From: Roridomyces roridus
Lineage: Eukaryota > Basidiomycota > Agaricomycetes > Agaricales > Mycenaceae
Direction: 5' to 3'
Assembly: GCA_029378245.1 (NCBI GenBank)
Contig: JARKIF010000037.1
Location: 124,001 to 188,000, forward strand
Length of the DNA stretch: 64,000 nucleotides
Under the pieces are notes generated by a model. That model made no database searches, was not told the origin of the DNA, and worked only from the letters and a program-made list of their open reading frames with translations. Positions 10,615-22,094 of this stretch are shown here, piece after piece (the stretch's first letter is position 1; each line of letters opens with the position of its first letter). The position numbers were made by a program, and so were the translations under genes.

Positions 10615-11169
10615 ACTTGTTTCAAATTGCCCACCACTCCACTTCCCGATGAGGAAGGTGATGAGGCAGTGTCTTTTGGATCATTGTGATCAGAACAGTC
10701 TGCAGATCGATTGCCGTCGGCAGATAATTGTAAAATTTACAAGTCCGCTGACAATGAAAATCACAAGTGTTAGGCTAGCTATTGGATACATTGTGTGTAC
10801 GCGGGAACGGACGACGGGAGGGGGACGGGGTATATGATATACTACTACTGTAAGGTGTGAGGCATGGTGCGCTCGGGTAACGTCAGGGGCGGGGCAGCTT
10901 CGAGTGCGCGCAAGCTGGTCAGACCTAGGAGGACGGCGTCAACAGCCGTGGTGCCTGGGCCTACTGAGCTGAGGGCGGGGCTTGACTGTCAGCGGCTGGA
11001 CGATCTCAATGTCGCTGTGGTCGGGGCGAGATGGGCGGGAAGGGGCACGTGCATTCGGGGTGAGAGGGGCAGTTCCTTGAGCGCGAGCCGACGTATTCCA
11101 GGTCGTGGTGGGCGACGGAGGCATGAGGAAGGTCAACGCGTCGTGGGGTGCTGCTGGGCGGAGTATTAT
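10615..11169. other. Intergenic, no gene seen
   Basis: The open frames here (for example 10,864-11,196 plus) are overlapping antiparallel GC-rich frames without domain features. I see no promoter or repeat that I can name. Confidence 0.5.
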
Positions 11170-11355
11170 ACAGATGCGACGCACACAGCACATTGATGTA
11201 CGACACATTGGCAGCAGGTTTCCGTCAGATGCGACACATTGATCACGCAGCTGATCAGAGTGTGTCGCACTTGTCAATTGCCGAGAATTTGCACGGTGTG
11301 TCGCAGATTGCGGTGATTTCGCTTGCCATCAATGTGCTGTGTGCGTCGCATCTGT
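11170..11355. repeat. 186-bp inverted repeat (MITE or long hairpin)
   Basis: Positions 11,170-11,197 and 11,328-11,355 are perfect 28-bp inverted copies (outer sequence ACAGATGCGACGCACAC). Between them is further palindromic sequence built on GTGTCGCA/TGCGACAC and an AGCTGATCA core near 11,250. Transcribed, it would fold into one long hairpin. No target-site duplication is evident. Confidence 0.7.
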
Positions 11356-13933
11356 TCAAGCCCGTGCTGGGCGTGCTTGAGTTAGCGATACTGAGTGTGG
11401 CGTGGGTGGGCTGTCAGGCTGCTGTCCGCTGGGGAAGGTGTAAAAGAGCTTCCCATGGCTCTTCTCTAACATGATCGAGGTACGAGATCACAATGTTATT
11501 GCGTCTGTCTACGAGAGACTATGGCTCTTCGTGCTCTAAGGAGAGAGTTTGGTCAACGGCGGGAATGAAATGGAGGGGATACTAGTCTCTTTTACAGACC
11601 CTCGACGCTCCGCAAGCTCCACGAAGAGGGTCTGTTGGTAACCACGCCCCTTGTTCCGGTGGGTTCCGTTATTACATAAGCTTGTCATGTGCAAGCGTGT
11701 TTTCTGCGCGTTTTGACGCGAATTTTGAGCTGGCACCAATGAGAATGCAGTTGAGGCATGACTGCATTCCTCGGAATGCGATTTTGGATTACTTTTCATC
11801 TTCAAAGCCGCTCAAAGGGACAGTGCCGTGTTGTGTTTCATGACCAAACAACATGCAAACAGTTGGCTGAGAGGTCATTCCTTGCCATACGTACCCAAGA
11901 GCTATCCAATGTATATACACACTGGCTTTAATCTATCCAAAACCCCAGCAAACACGTCTTTGCAGAGCCAGAACACGTCGGGACATATGCAAAAGCAACG
12001 GCTGTCAAATGCACGTGCTTCACCGTCGGGGATATTACATAATAAGGGAACCCTCCTGCACTGGGGGCGTGGTAACCGCTAGACTAAGGGGATACTGCGA
12101 CGCACGAGTCTCGAGAGTACACCCTTTGCCCTTCAGCAACAGCCGCAGTGTCTCGCTCACACACAATAGACAGTAGAAACAACGCTCGCGGCTCAAGCGG
12201 TCGTTGATATCGTACATGGCTGGCGGGAGGGTGGCGGGGACGTGAGGATGGAAGCGACAGGCAAGCGAGCCACAACAAAGGGCGGCGAGAATACGGCAGC
12301 ACGGATGGCCGAAGAACTGGCCGAGGACAGCGCCACCATCACCTTCCTCATTGGGAAGTGGAGCTGGGGGCAAATACCAACAGTGCTGTTATCTCAACTC
12401 CCGAACTTTGTGGATTTATCCGGATCTTCCACTTCTGGACCAACTTACCGAAAGTGCGCCAAGCTCGAGATTCAACCGTCCACTTTGATGTCTCACTCTA
12501 AGTAAGTCGCACACAATAAAAGTATAACCAAACAGCAAACCTAAGGCCGTCCCAAGGCCGTCCACCGGTTTGAGTCAATGGCACGACCTGAGAGTGTGGC
12601 GCAGCGAGTGCCTCCCTTGTTTGAACTGTGTTGTCCCTCACCTGGTTAGTGGTTCACAACGCGATAGGGTAACTATAAGACCGGATCGTCGGCTTTGCAG
12701 GAAATCAAAAACTGCCCGGACATCTAGGTTGAATCGTGGTATTCAGCGGCCAGGCTCTCGAACACCCAAAGCCTGCATCAATTCTCCCCTGGCAATTGCC
12801 TGGCAACAGATCTTCCTCGATCACTGTTAGTTTTTGGTTCGTTTTCCTGACAGCGAGCGCCGAGCGCGTTCGGACGGTTTGGCTCCGCAAGGGGAAATTA
12901 CATGGGAATGCACAAGGAATGCATAATTACTTGCAGTCTCCGGTGTCGTGAAGCCTCGGTCCTTTTCATTCAATTGCAATTGAAGCACTGGGCTCGCCGA
13001 TAGGCCCTGCGGAGTTCCGAAATCGATGCCGACGGAAGGAGATTCGGCCTCTGCCTGGGTAATCTGCGTTCGGCTAACAGATCATAAATGATGGTGATTA
13101 GTATCGCAGAGTTCAACTTCAATTGAATCTTGAACCCACCAACTGAATAAGTGAGCCATACATTGATTTCACGCAGCGAGTAATGATGGACTACTTACCT
13201 CCTTGGATCCCGCGCGCGGGCACATCCGGAGTGTAAGTAGAGTCGATGCATGCTTACCACCGGTGCTCGAGGTTCGCCGTGGGCGGTGTGAAATCCGCGG
13301 TACTCGTAAGTAAAAGGTAGGTACGAGGATGGCGCACTACTCCCCCGCCCCTCTCCGCTGTCGGCGCAAATGTGCTCCAACTTCCGACGTGCCCCTCTTA
13401 CCCGGGGTTCAATTTCCGTGAGCGTGTGGTTGGCGCGTGGAATGTATATGGGCGGTTTTTGGAATCATGGCTGTGCCGCCACCAAAGTTCCAAACTTCGC
13501 AAGTTGCCGAACTCTCGACTGATACTTACTCAACATCCGATTGATTGGACTGTCGGTAAAACAAACACATACATTGAATCACATTTCGTCAAGAAAGCAG
13601 GCTCATATACAAGGTGTTGAGAACGGAACAATGATCGGGTTCACGAATCAAGCTACCGAAGTACAACAAGTGAGCCCGTATTTAAGTAAACTAGAAAATA
13701 GTAAGAATCTTGAAAGAAGGTCGCATCTAAGTCTATAACGCGGGAAAGTACGGAAATGTGGAGGCCGTAAGAGTCTAAGTATAAATCGTCAAGAATCAAT
13801 ATCAAGATGTTGAATACGCAACGGGCCCCGTTTCCAACACAAGGGTATGTAGTGCTGATAGAAATACTTAGTTGTCTTATGCGACAATGAAATTAGATAC
13901 TCTAGCTTGGGTGTCAATCTAGCATGACTCATC
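11356..13933. other. Gene-poor stretch with tRNA-like and repeat traces
   Basis: I see no supportable protein gene in these 2.6 kb. At about 12,057-12,115 on the minus strand is a good Pol III A-box (TTAGTCTAGCGGTTA) like a tRNA 5' half, but the 3' half does not fold. A second A-box-like TGGCGCAGCGAGTGCC is at about 12,597 plus. A 45-bp segment near 11,580-11,622 (CTAGTCTC...TTACAGACC...CGCTCCG) recurs in reverse complement near 25,212-25,256. These look like tRNA-derived SINE remains. Confidence 0.45.
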
Positions 13934-14979
13934 TCATGACGACGGAGGAGCGAGAGTCTGCGCCTGAGTCTGTGCCTGTGTCTGGGTCTGCACCAGTTCC
14001 CTCGATGCCTCCCGATCCCCAACTCTCCGCCCGACAGCAACCGCCTTGCACCGATGCTTCTTGAACGTAACATCCGACGAGAAGAACCCCTGGCACGAAC
14101 TGCACTCCCATTCGCACAGCCGACCGTGCTGCGCGACTTCATGGCGAAGGCGGTCGTGTTTGCGAGAGAAATCCATGCGGCAGCCCATAGTGCAGGGGAA
14201 TTTATGGTGTCGGCCCTGTCCCCGCCCGCGTGAGCGAGGTGGTGAAGAGGGTACCGGTGTGAGATCGGGCGCGCTGGAGGTGACGGCCATCCAAGTTGGC
14301 TGTGGTTGTTGTTCGAGATCTTCGAATTTATTTGAGTCCAGACTCGCGTCGGGGGATGAAGGTGACGACATACCACGTAAAGGAGCGGCGGGCGAGTCGG
14401 AGGGCGTGGTAGCGGTACTGTCACGACTGAAAGCTGAATGAGGGCGGGCTGTCAATCTACGGCCCTAAGAAACACGAGACCGACGACGTACTATCAAGAA
14501 AATCATCAAACCCAGACTGACCAGACGTTCCATCCAACAGTGAGGGGTCGGAACTGGACGATTCGCAATATGACGTCGCAAAGGGAGAAGGGGACGGGAC
14601 AAAGTTGTGTACTGAGGGCAGATGGTCATTTTGTCTCCGTCTGAGAGAAGGACGACGACTCACAATACAGGTCGTCCATCGGCGTCGGGGAAGGCATCGC
14701 GGACGTACTGGCCCCTACGTCTACACTGGCTTGAACCGACGGCAGCGGCGTATCTCCGCCAGAGGCAAACAGGGTGAGGGTGACACCGCTAAAGTCGTGA
14801 CTGGTGAGGACGTGGAGTTTCATTCCGCCCATCCCAGACGCGTTGAAGCTAGGGTCTACGGCCGAATGGTTCCCCGACACCGAGGGGAGCATCTCAAAGG
14901 CAAAGAGTCCATCGGGGAGGCCGACCTTGAAGGAGATCTGCATGTTGGCCAGCGCTGCCATTGGAAGGGAGAACGACAT
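13934..14979 (-). CDS. C2H2-type zinc-finger protein (3 exons)
   Basis: The model is exons 14979-14664, 14611-14492 and 14448-13934 (introns 52 and 43 nt, GTGAGT/CAG and GTACGT/CAG), giving 316 aa. The ATG chosen gives MSFSLPMAALAN; the frame is open a little further upstream without an ATG. The first two-thirds is Ser/Pro-rich and low in charge. Near the C-terminus a finger C-X3-C-X12-H-X4-H (about residues 231-253, with CTMGC and HEVAQH) is followed by a shorter C-X2-C-X12-H-X-C unit (CSSC, KKHRC). A Gln/Thr repeat tail follows. Paired fingers suggest nucleic-acid binding, possibly transcriptional control. A TATATAG motif lies about 65-70 nt upstream of the ATG. I do not recognise a named orthologue. 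Confidence 0.7.
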
Positions 14980-16032
14980 GGCGGTATGAAAAGAGGTGGA
15001 GGAGCAGAAAAGCAAAGGTAGGGCTCGAGATCAGGGTTCCATCTATATAAACTTGTTCTGTCAAATCGTAGATCGGTTCGGTGTCGAGATTCAAAAGGGG
15101 TCAACTAACACTTAGTCCGCGCTTATTTAAACTTGGTTTAAAAGGAATGCAACGTTTGGCGCTACCAAGAATGCTCCCTCAACCCCGCTCGTCCAGGTAT
15201 ACAACAGGTATACGATGGTTGAATTGTGGAAAATAAAGTCTGCAAGACGGCAATTGATATCAATCAACCGGTTGTGAATCAACCGGTTTCGCCGTCCAAA
15301 TGCCGATTATTGCGTATGAGATGCCAGGCACCTGCTACGCCGCAATAGGAACGTTGGCCGTATGCGATCCATGACAAGCGACATTATCGGATTCGCAAGA
15401 AGCTCGCCCGACGAAAGGGTCGCGAAGACAAAGAAAGCGAGCAAGCTTTTTTGCCATCTGTCAACCAAAACGAGATTGAATTGCAGGCGTACCGCCTACC
15501 GTCACGACTAATGCATATCACTTCACTTGAACGACGAGCGCTGCCAGTAAGGGATGACATTTCCTTTGGGAGGACGGTAAGAACGTGAGATGATGGGGGT
15601 AGATAAGTGTCTTCTTCTGCCCTCTTGGCGTGTTGCCAAGACCGCGCTCATTGGTATTTCCGCGCAGAAATTCGTTCCCGAAACCGAAACCGAACAATGA
15701 CTGCAATCTTCGACTTAAGCGAAGCGTCACTGGTCGGTCGGCTGAATGGTACTTGTGACGAGCTTTGAGCGAAACACGGGCGAACCCTCCGTGAATCGCC
15801 GAAATACTGCCTTTTCATCACGTCATTAGTGCGCTAGCATTTTTGGTGGGGGGACGCTGACATTGAGAATAACGGGCCAACTGCGCCTATTCATATTCAT
15901 ATTCATATTCATCTCAAACAGCGCGCGATGGTATTAGGAGCAAAAGAAAGTAAGTAGCGTGCTCGTATCAAAAAGGAGTGTCCGTGGAATCGGTGGGGTA
16001 TCTGTACAATCAATCGCCAGCCCGCCTCGTTT
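14980..16032. other. Intergenic between zinc-finger and dehydrogenase genes
   Basis: No gene is seen. The stretch contains the likely promoter of the zinc-finger gene (TATA-like at about 15,045), a 12-bp direct repeat AATCAACCGGTT twice at about 15,261-15,287, and an (ATTCAT)4 microsatellite at 15,889-15,912. Confidence 0.5.
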
Positions 16033-17488
16033 CTACTGCGCCTCAACCTTGGCAACCTGCTCCTCCATCCACTCCCACACGGCCTTGTTCAACGCAGCGT
16101 CTTGCGATTGCGGCGGAACGACACCAACGCGTGCCCAAGGGATGAGGTACTGCATGAAGTAGCGTGTCGTTAGTGGCCGCAATTTTGGCTTTAATCGAGC
16201 TCGAGCTCGACTCACCCCTCCGTTGTGCTTAACCCCCTCCGACGACGTCCCTCCCCACAGCTGTGTCAACGCACCGAGTGGGACGGGGTGGCACATCATG
16301 TACTAGGGAATAAGCTTGTTAGATCATCGGCGAAACGAGGAGTCGAGGAGCGAGATGAGACTTACGATAACCTTCTTCTTGACACCCCCGATGTGACGCG
16401 TCAGATCGCTGCGCAGGTTTCCAGGGTTGCACGAGATGTTGACGAGTCCCTGGTCGGCGTAGCGGCGCGCGAATTCGTTGCTGAGGATCACGTTGCCCTG
16501 TAAAAAGATCAGAACGTCGTAGAAGAAAAACCCAAGACGACTACGAACCAATTTACTCTGCCCGTAAAGAACCTCCGTCGTACGCTTTTTGCGTTCCGGC
16601 CCATCGGAAAACGTCTCGATCTTGACGCCCTCCGTGGCAGGGTGGGACTGGGCCGCAGAAGAAGCGGTGTGGATGATGCGCGAGGGTTTGCCTTGCGCAG
16701 CGGCGGTAGCGATCATTGTAGGGGCGAGGAGTTTCGTGAGGTAAAAGTGGCCGAGCACGTTGGTACCCCATTGGAGGTCGATGTTCTGCGCGGTGACCAT
16801 CTCGACTGCGGGCCACTGGGGAGGATGAGAGGCCGAGAACGGGGCGAGGATGTAGACGTACCATGACGCCGCTGGACGCAGCATACGCTTAGTTACGCAC
16901 AAGCCACATTCGCACGAAACAACGCACGCGTTATTGAAAAGGACGTCAAGCCGGCTTTCCTTCCTAGAAATTCACGTCAAGGCGCGAGCGAGGAAGATTG
17001 GACGGGCGAAACGCACTGAACGAATTCATCTACACCCTTCTTGATGGAACGCAAGTCGCTGAGGTCGACTGGCATGAAGAACGCCGTCTTGCCTGTCTGC
17101 GTCTGCAGCTCCTTGATCGCCTCGTTGACCTTCTTCTCGCTGCGTCCTGCGATGTAAACCTTGGCGTTGTGAGCCAGAAGAGCCTGGACGAGCGCATAAG
17201 TGACCCCGTCTGCGAAAGAGAAGCGCCGCTGCCTGCCTTGACGGTCTCGAAGCCGACACCTGTAAAAGCCGCTCAGAATCCGCCCCTCCCACCAGCTCAC
17301 AAGCAGGATAGAAACTCACCTGCGTTACCTCCCGTAACAATGATCACCTGCACGAGAGGACCTCAGAACGGATTCCAGACGATGGATGCCAGCAGACTGA
17401 CCTGTCCAGAGAGGTCTGGAATGTCATCTACACCCCACTTGGCCTTGGGGGGGAAATACTGGCTGAACATGGCTGAACCTTTCGACAT
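16033..17488 (-). CDS. Short-chain dehydrogenase/reductase (10 exons)
   Basis: The exons are 17488-17402, 17347-17320, 17259-17237, 17183-17017, 16963-16928, 16871-16862, 16815-16549, 16497-16366, 16302-16216 and 16149-16033, giving 317 aa in one consistent frame. The NAD(P) motif TGGNAGVG is near residues 34-41. NNAG is split across a 10-nt microexon, and the catalytic Ser region (HTASSAA) is followed by the catalytic YGQSK motif. The length and motifs fit classical SDRs of the fungal retinol-dehydrogenase-like or WW-oxidoreductase-like group, which reduce or oxidise small carbonyl or hydroxyl substrates. The substrate cannot be told from sequence. The third intron (17184-17236) uses a GC-AG border (AAG/GCAGGC). 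All motifs are intact, so it is probably functional. Confidence 0.88.
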
Positions 17489-18329
17489 GGTGGCGTGCGT
17501 TGGGACGGAGAGGGATCGAAGAAAGTACTGTGGAAGACGTTTATAATGGCAATCGAGGCACCCGGCAAAGACGCGTGTGCCAGCGGCGGCCGCCGTGAGG
17601 CGTTACGTACATCTGGATCTTCCCGCTCAGAAGCCGCACAAAAAGCGCTTCGAGAACACGAGCGGGAACGAGGCAGCTGAGTAGCTCGCTAGCGCGGCGA
17701 AAGCCCTACAGCGCGGGGTGTTCGCCTTCTGGTTGGCAGCATATCAGTGTCTGCCAAACCGAAATGCCAGCGACAGACAAGGACCAGAGATTGGGCTCCC
17801 CAAACCCGAGTGGGCCACCAATACACAAAGAAGCACGAATGTCAAACGCAAATCAAGTAGAATTCAGATGAGTACCAAGGGAGCGAGAATTCCGAAATTC
17901 GGAACTTTAGCCTAATTCATCTCCCGTCCACCACTCACGCGCCCGACCGTAAACGCCGGCAGGGCACAAAAGGTGCAGGTCCAATTTTAATTGATTGCCA
18001 TCATCCACGTCGATGTGAAGCATTGCACACATAGACGCCGCTGCTTCGAGTATTCTTAGTCTGACTCGTTGAATAAGATTTACCGAGTCTGCCCGTCGAG
18101 TCGGAGTATCTCAAACGCGCCGGAAGGCCCGTCTGTCCCCTTCTAGAGAATTCCCGTTTGGGTGTAGGCGGGCATGTATTTATTTCCGCCACTAACGGTT
18201 GCCTTCTCATTATTGTGAATGTTGGTGGTAGACTCGTACCTGTTTTTACTGGGGTCCGATACGAAGTCATCGGGGAACTTTCCGAGCGAGATGTCAACCG
18301 TCGAGACCTCTTCCGAGTCTTCCCCGAAC
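17489..18329. other. Intergenic upstream of the dehydrogenase
   Basis: No supportable gene is seen. It should contain the dehydrogenase promoter, but I see no clear TATA box. The inverted duplication arm 2 begins at its right side. Confidence 0.45.
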
Positions 18330-18603
18330 ACGCCGACGCGAAGTTGAGCTCTTCGCCTACATATCCGAGTTCACCCTGAAGACACAGGGAATGGGACTGT
18401 CACGAACCTCCTGTGATTCAAAGTTCAGTGTGCCGGCGTCCGCTCAATGGCCGCTAGATGAAACTAACATGGTCGAGGCTCAATCAATGAGGTAAATGGA
18501 ACCAGACGATGGATGCCAGTCCAAGCTTATGCCTGAAGATTGCATTTCCGAGCATTCTTGATGGCGGCGTCTGCTCTATCTAATCCATGCGGAGAAAGAA
18601 CAT

Positions 18604-18626
18604 TATATATATATATATATATATAT
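18604..18626. repeat. (TA)n microsatellite
   Basis: About eleven TA units are uninterrupted. They are absent from the matching place in duplication arm 1. Confidence 0.95.
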
Positions 18627-19790
18627 CGCCGCCACAGGCCCTTGGTCGCAGGGTGATGATTGCGCTGGAAAGATGGCCTTGTCAGCGGTCGCTGCAGGAT
18701 GAGTGCGAATAAGCCTGAGATGTGTCAACTTGATCTACCAAAAACATTCTACAAGTCTTCCATGTGTGTCGCTGTGGGGCGCGCTGATGACATGTTCGCT
18801 CCTAATCCGACGCGGGTCCATACGCATCGCGGGAATTCCGATGGTGGGAGAAAGCACAGACAAAGATTCAAGTCGCCACAGCTCGGAAGCGGAGAATCGC
18901 GCGATCCAGAGAAAAAAAATGTACGGGAGAATATTTCCATCCGTCCACATGGCAACAAGTACTTGCAAAGTTCTCCATCATAGTGATCCTCGGGTTCAAG
19001 AATCAGCAATTCAATTTCGGACAACTCCTTTGCCCGCAGTTCCTCCACGACGTCAACGGGCTCTAACAAAATCAAGTTTTCGGAGGTGGTCTAGGTATGT
19101 CAGCTGCAGTTTCAATGAGATCACCGTGAGCTGGCCTCGAGCAGGCTCGTCGGTTCCACTGAACAGCGGCGTTGCGCTCGGTCATGAAATTAACCGTCGG
19201 CAGACTCGGCACGGCGCCTTGGCGCGCGGCTCAAGCCTCAGGATCAGGCCGGTTGCGCATACGATGTATTACTCGAAGGCTGTCCTCGCTCAGCCGGAGG
19301 GGCTCTTTGAAGAAGAATGGACCTGAGACTTGAAAATACGGGGTGTTGGAAAAGTGAGTCCGGGGACGAGCAGTGGCGTTTCTATTCCTAATTCATCGGG
19401 AGAGTGGATTTTTCGTGAGAGTCGGTGAGGCTGATGGAGATACATACTTATCAAAAATATGCCAACTATCTCCCGAATGAACCGTCATTCCACTTCCGTC
19501 GGCGGTCACCGGGCATCGCCCTGTGCCTCGAAGCCGACCATCATCTTGATCAAAGGCTGGTGATGCCATTGATTGATAGGTGCTGGCGTGGAACAATGTG
19601 CTGATCACCAATCGATCAGCTGAGTCATTGATGCAGATGTCCCTCCCTCTCTTCCTTCCCGCCACCAGCACCATACTGTCTTGTCTTGCTAACCGAAACC
19701 ACAGATGCCCATACTTCGGCTTCAGAAACCTTCAACTCCTCCTTGGCTCCGTCTCACGGAGTCGACGTCATCCCCACTGCGACGCCAATT

Positions 19791-20204
19791 CAGTGATGGC
19801 CATAGGGGCCCTATTTCGACCCCCGCCGACCGATAGGGCCCTATTAGGCCCTATGGCCCTATAATAGGGCCTCCAGCATAGGCCCTATTTCCAAAAAAGG
19901 AAATACTCCGAACACCACAAACACCAGTGATTGGTTCTTGGTTGGTTCATTTCCACAGCACTCTTCAATCTTTCAGCTTTCCATGGACATGGATGGGCCC
20001 CCTGAGCTTGCAGACCACGTCCGTGTGCCCACTGGAGCCCCATCGGAGGAGGTGAAGAGGCTTCGGCGGCGTTTGATCCGGTTTTGATGGCATCAATAGG
20101 GCCTAGGTAGGGCCTACCGCTGAAGGTCATGACCTGTAGGGCCCTATTTTAGGGCGTGGATAGGCCCTATCGCGTAGGGCCCTATCCCCCCTAGGCCATC
20201 ACTG
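19791..20204. mobile_element. hAT-like MITE in the 5' region of RING copy 2
   Basis: The ends are CAGTGATGGCC (19,791-19,801) and its inverse GGCCATCACTG (20,194-20,204), resembling hAT family termini (CAGTGNTGG). Both subterminal zones carry many GGGCCCTA/TAGGGCC repeats. GACGCCA stands close to both ends (19,781-19,787 and 20,205-20,211), a likely imperfect target-site duplication. The matching place in arm 1 (about 8,430-8,480) lacks the insert and so acts as an empty site. No coding capacity is seen. Confidence 0.72.
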
Positions 20205-20334
20205 GACGCCATGGCCAGCTGGCCGATATCAGCTTCTCTTGTCCCACCTCTCCCTCCGGAGCGTCGATCTACCATATGTGCATGCACTACCATCGGTCTA
20301 ACTTTGGATAAGCTCCGTATCACTAGCAATTCAC

Positions 20335-21428
20335 ATGATCGACGCACCTCTTGTGGCTTTTTGTCTCCCCCACCACGATCGCCGCAAGCAAGGCTACACA
20401 ATGAAATTAATTGAAAAGGGTACGGGTGCTCTTTTGTCTTTTCCTCTTGCATCGTCGATGCACCGACGATCCTCATCGTCACTCTGTCTGCTAGCGGCCA
20501 TCCCAGAAGAGCCCCCGTCGCTGTTGTTCGACACCAAGGGCGATGATGACCCTGAATACTTTCTCGACCTCGGATCAGGAGCTACCCAGTCTGGGTACCA
20601 GACGCCGATTCCAGTGGGGCCGAGGGAGACTTGGAATCCACGCCGATCTGAGGGGACGAAACGCACGACATCGACCTCACGGACGAGGACGCGGACGACG
20701 AGGGGGAACACCGCCGAGCGTGAGTGTGGGATCTGGTGCGTCATTCTTTGCTTCATATTCTCCATGGCCCGTGACTGATGTCGATACCTTCTTGCTTCTT
20801 ATCACCAGCTTCGAGCTCGCCGTCTCGCCTGTCCGCACGCTCTGTTGCGCTCACATCTTCTGTGCCGAACATATTCTCTCTGTAAGCCCCATTCCCGAAT
20901 CCAATACTCAAAAAATTCATGTTGTAGTGGCTCGAGGGACCCGCAGCCGACGGACACTGCCCATCGTGTCGTTCGCCGTCGGCCGCAACAGGCATGGATC
21001 TCCTCGCACTAGGTCACCCCGCCTTCCTCCGTCCCGTGCCTCGAACTCCCCCGCCTTCGCGTTCGTGCTCACCGTGCTTGCCTAATAAACATGCTACATA
21101 TGCATCGTACCCTTCCGTGCCCATTCCCTCCCCACCATCTCCTTCGTTGTCATCCGATTCGAGCCCAAGTTCGGATCAAGATCTGTCCGAGGATGAAGAA
21201 CAGACGGACTTTTCCCTCCCCGCTCTCGTCCGTGCACGTGCACTCCAAACACGCCGACACGTTGCGCATCCGCTTGGATCGCTCCTTGGGCTGCGAGGGA
21301 TACTTGTATGTGTGTCGCGTGCGGCGTTGTTGGTCCTCGTTTTGGGTGTGTTGGCAGGAAGTGGGCGTTGGAGGGAGGATACGGATGTTGCGATAGATGG
21401 AGGGCAGGCAGATGTTTTGGGAGGCTGA
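20335..21428 (+). CDS. RING-finger protein, copy 2 (3 exons)
   Basis: The model is exons 20335-20735, 20809-20881 and 20928-21428, giving 324 aa; starting at the conserved ATG 20,458 instead gives 283 aa, the same as copy 1. Introns are 73 and 46 nt, and the first has a CTGAT branch-like site. With numbering from 20,335, the RING ligands are C131 and C134 (created by the first splice), C147, H149, C152, H155, C169 and C172. A Ser/Pro-rich, acidic middle and a hydrophobic segment near residues 280-300 follow. It probably is a RING E3 ubiquitin ligase, perhaps membrane-anchored. Compared with copy 1 all exon lengths from 20,458 on are equal and substitutions are mostly mild, so both seem under constraint. 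The MITE at 19,791-20,204 lies 130 bp upstream. Confidence 0.72.
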
Positions 21429-22094
21429 GGTCGGCGTGGTACGTGGAATGGCAGCCAGCTGAGCCTCGCCATACGTTCGGGTGAACACTGGGCGGGTTGG
21501 GATTGGATGAATTTATATAGAAGTTTGCCAAGTGTGATGAAATCCGTCAACCAATCGCAATTTCTTGCTTTGAAGGACGGATATTTGTGCACAGGGTAGA
21601 CCGCCAAAGAACCTGAACAGTAGCGTTGTGCGAGACCATGGTTGGCCCTCGAGGTTCGAATCCGTCGGAGGACTTGCTTCGGGAAGCTTCGCCAGACTTA
21701 CTAGACGCCAGTATAATACTTTTTCTGCTATATGTCCGCTGAAAAGCTACACGCTCCAACACATTCGTGGCGGACGGTTTCAGAATCTAAGTTCAGCGGT
21801 TGAACGCCCAGCTGCGCTCGGTGTGGTTCGCGAGAAAGAAAGAAACTCGCCTGAACCGATACAGGCTGAGTACTTATCCTTGGAATGGCGCTGCCACGCG
21901 AGAGTTTTGTTTTCCCCTCTTCTGGCAGTAGCCCTGGCTCTACGCGCTGTAACGCTCGAGAAATGGACCGACAATTTCAAAGACCAGCTGCCAGCAAGCT
22001 CCAGCCATTGTGCCCTCTGGTGATCGGGATCCGGCAGAACCATCATTGGATCAGATCGATCATGTCTCACACCAGCTCCTTTCTTCGTACGACC
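21429..22094. other. Intergenic with a tRNA-derived repeat trace
   Basis: At about 21,622-21,665 plus, an A-box-like TAGCGTTGTGCGAGACC is followed 30 nt later by an exact Pol III B-box GGTTCGAATCC. The surrounding sequence does not fold as a complete tRNA, which suggests a SINE head. The open frame upstream of 22,095 extends the BTB gene without conserved residues and is not taken as coding. Confidence 0.4.

Larger units (their letters stand above)
18330..21460. repeat. Inverted segmental duplication, arm 2
   Basis: This is the counterpart of 7,100-9,750 in opposite orientation. It contains the second RING gene and similar upstream sequence, and is longer mainly because of a 414-bp insertion (19,791-20,204) and a TA microsatellite. 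Non-coding similarity is clear near 18,405-18,425, 18,770-18,780, 18,952-18,990, 19,140-19,200 and 19,580-19,780. No protein gene other than RING is convincing in 18,330-20,330. Confidence 0.75.

Noticed and set aside
21885..22094. Upstream extension of the BTB gene to 426 aa
   Set aside because: The extra N-terminus starts at an ATG but is not shared with the paralogue, which begins at the position of ATG 22,095.
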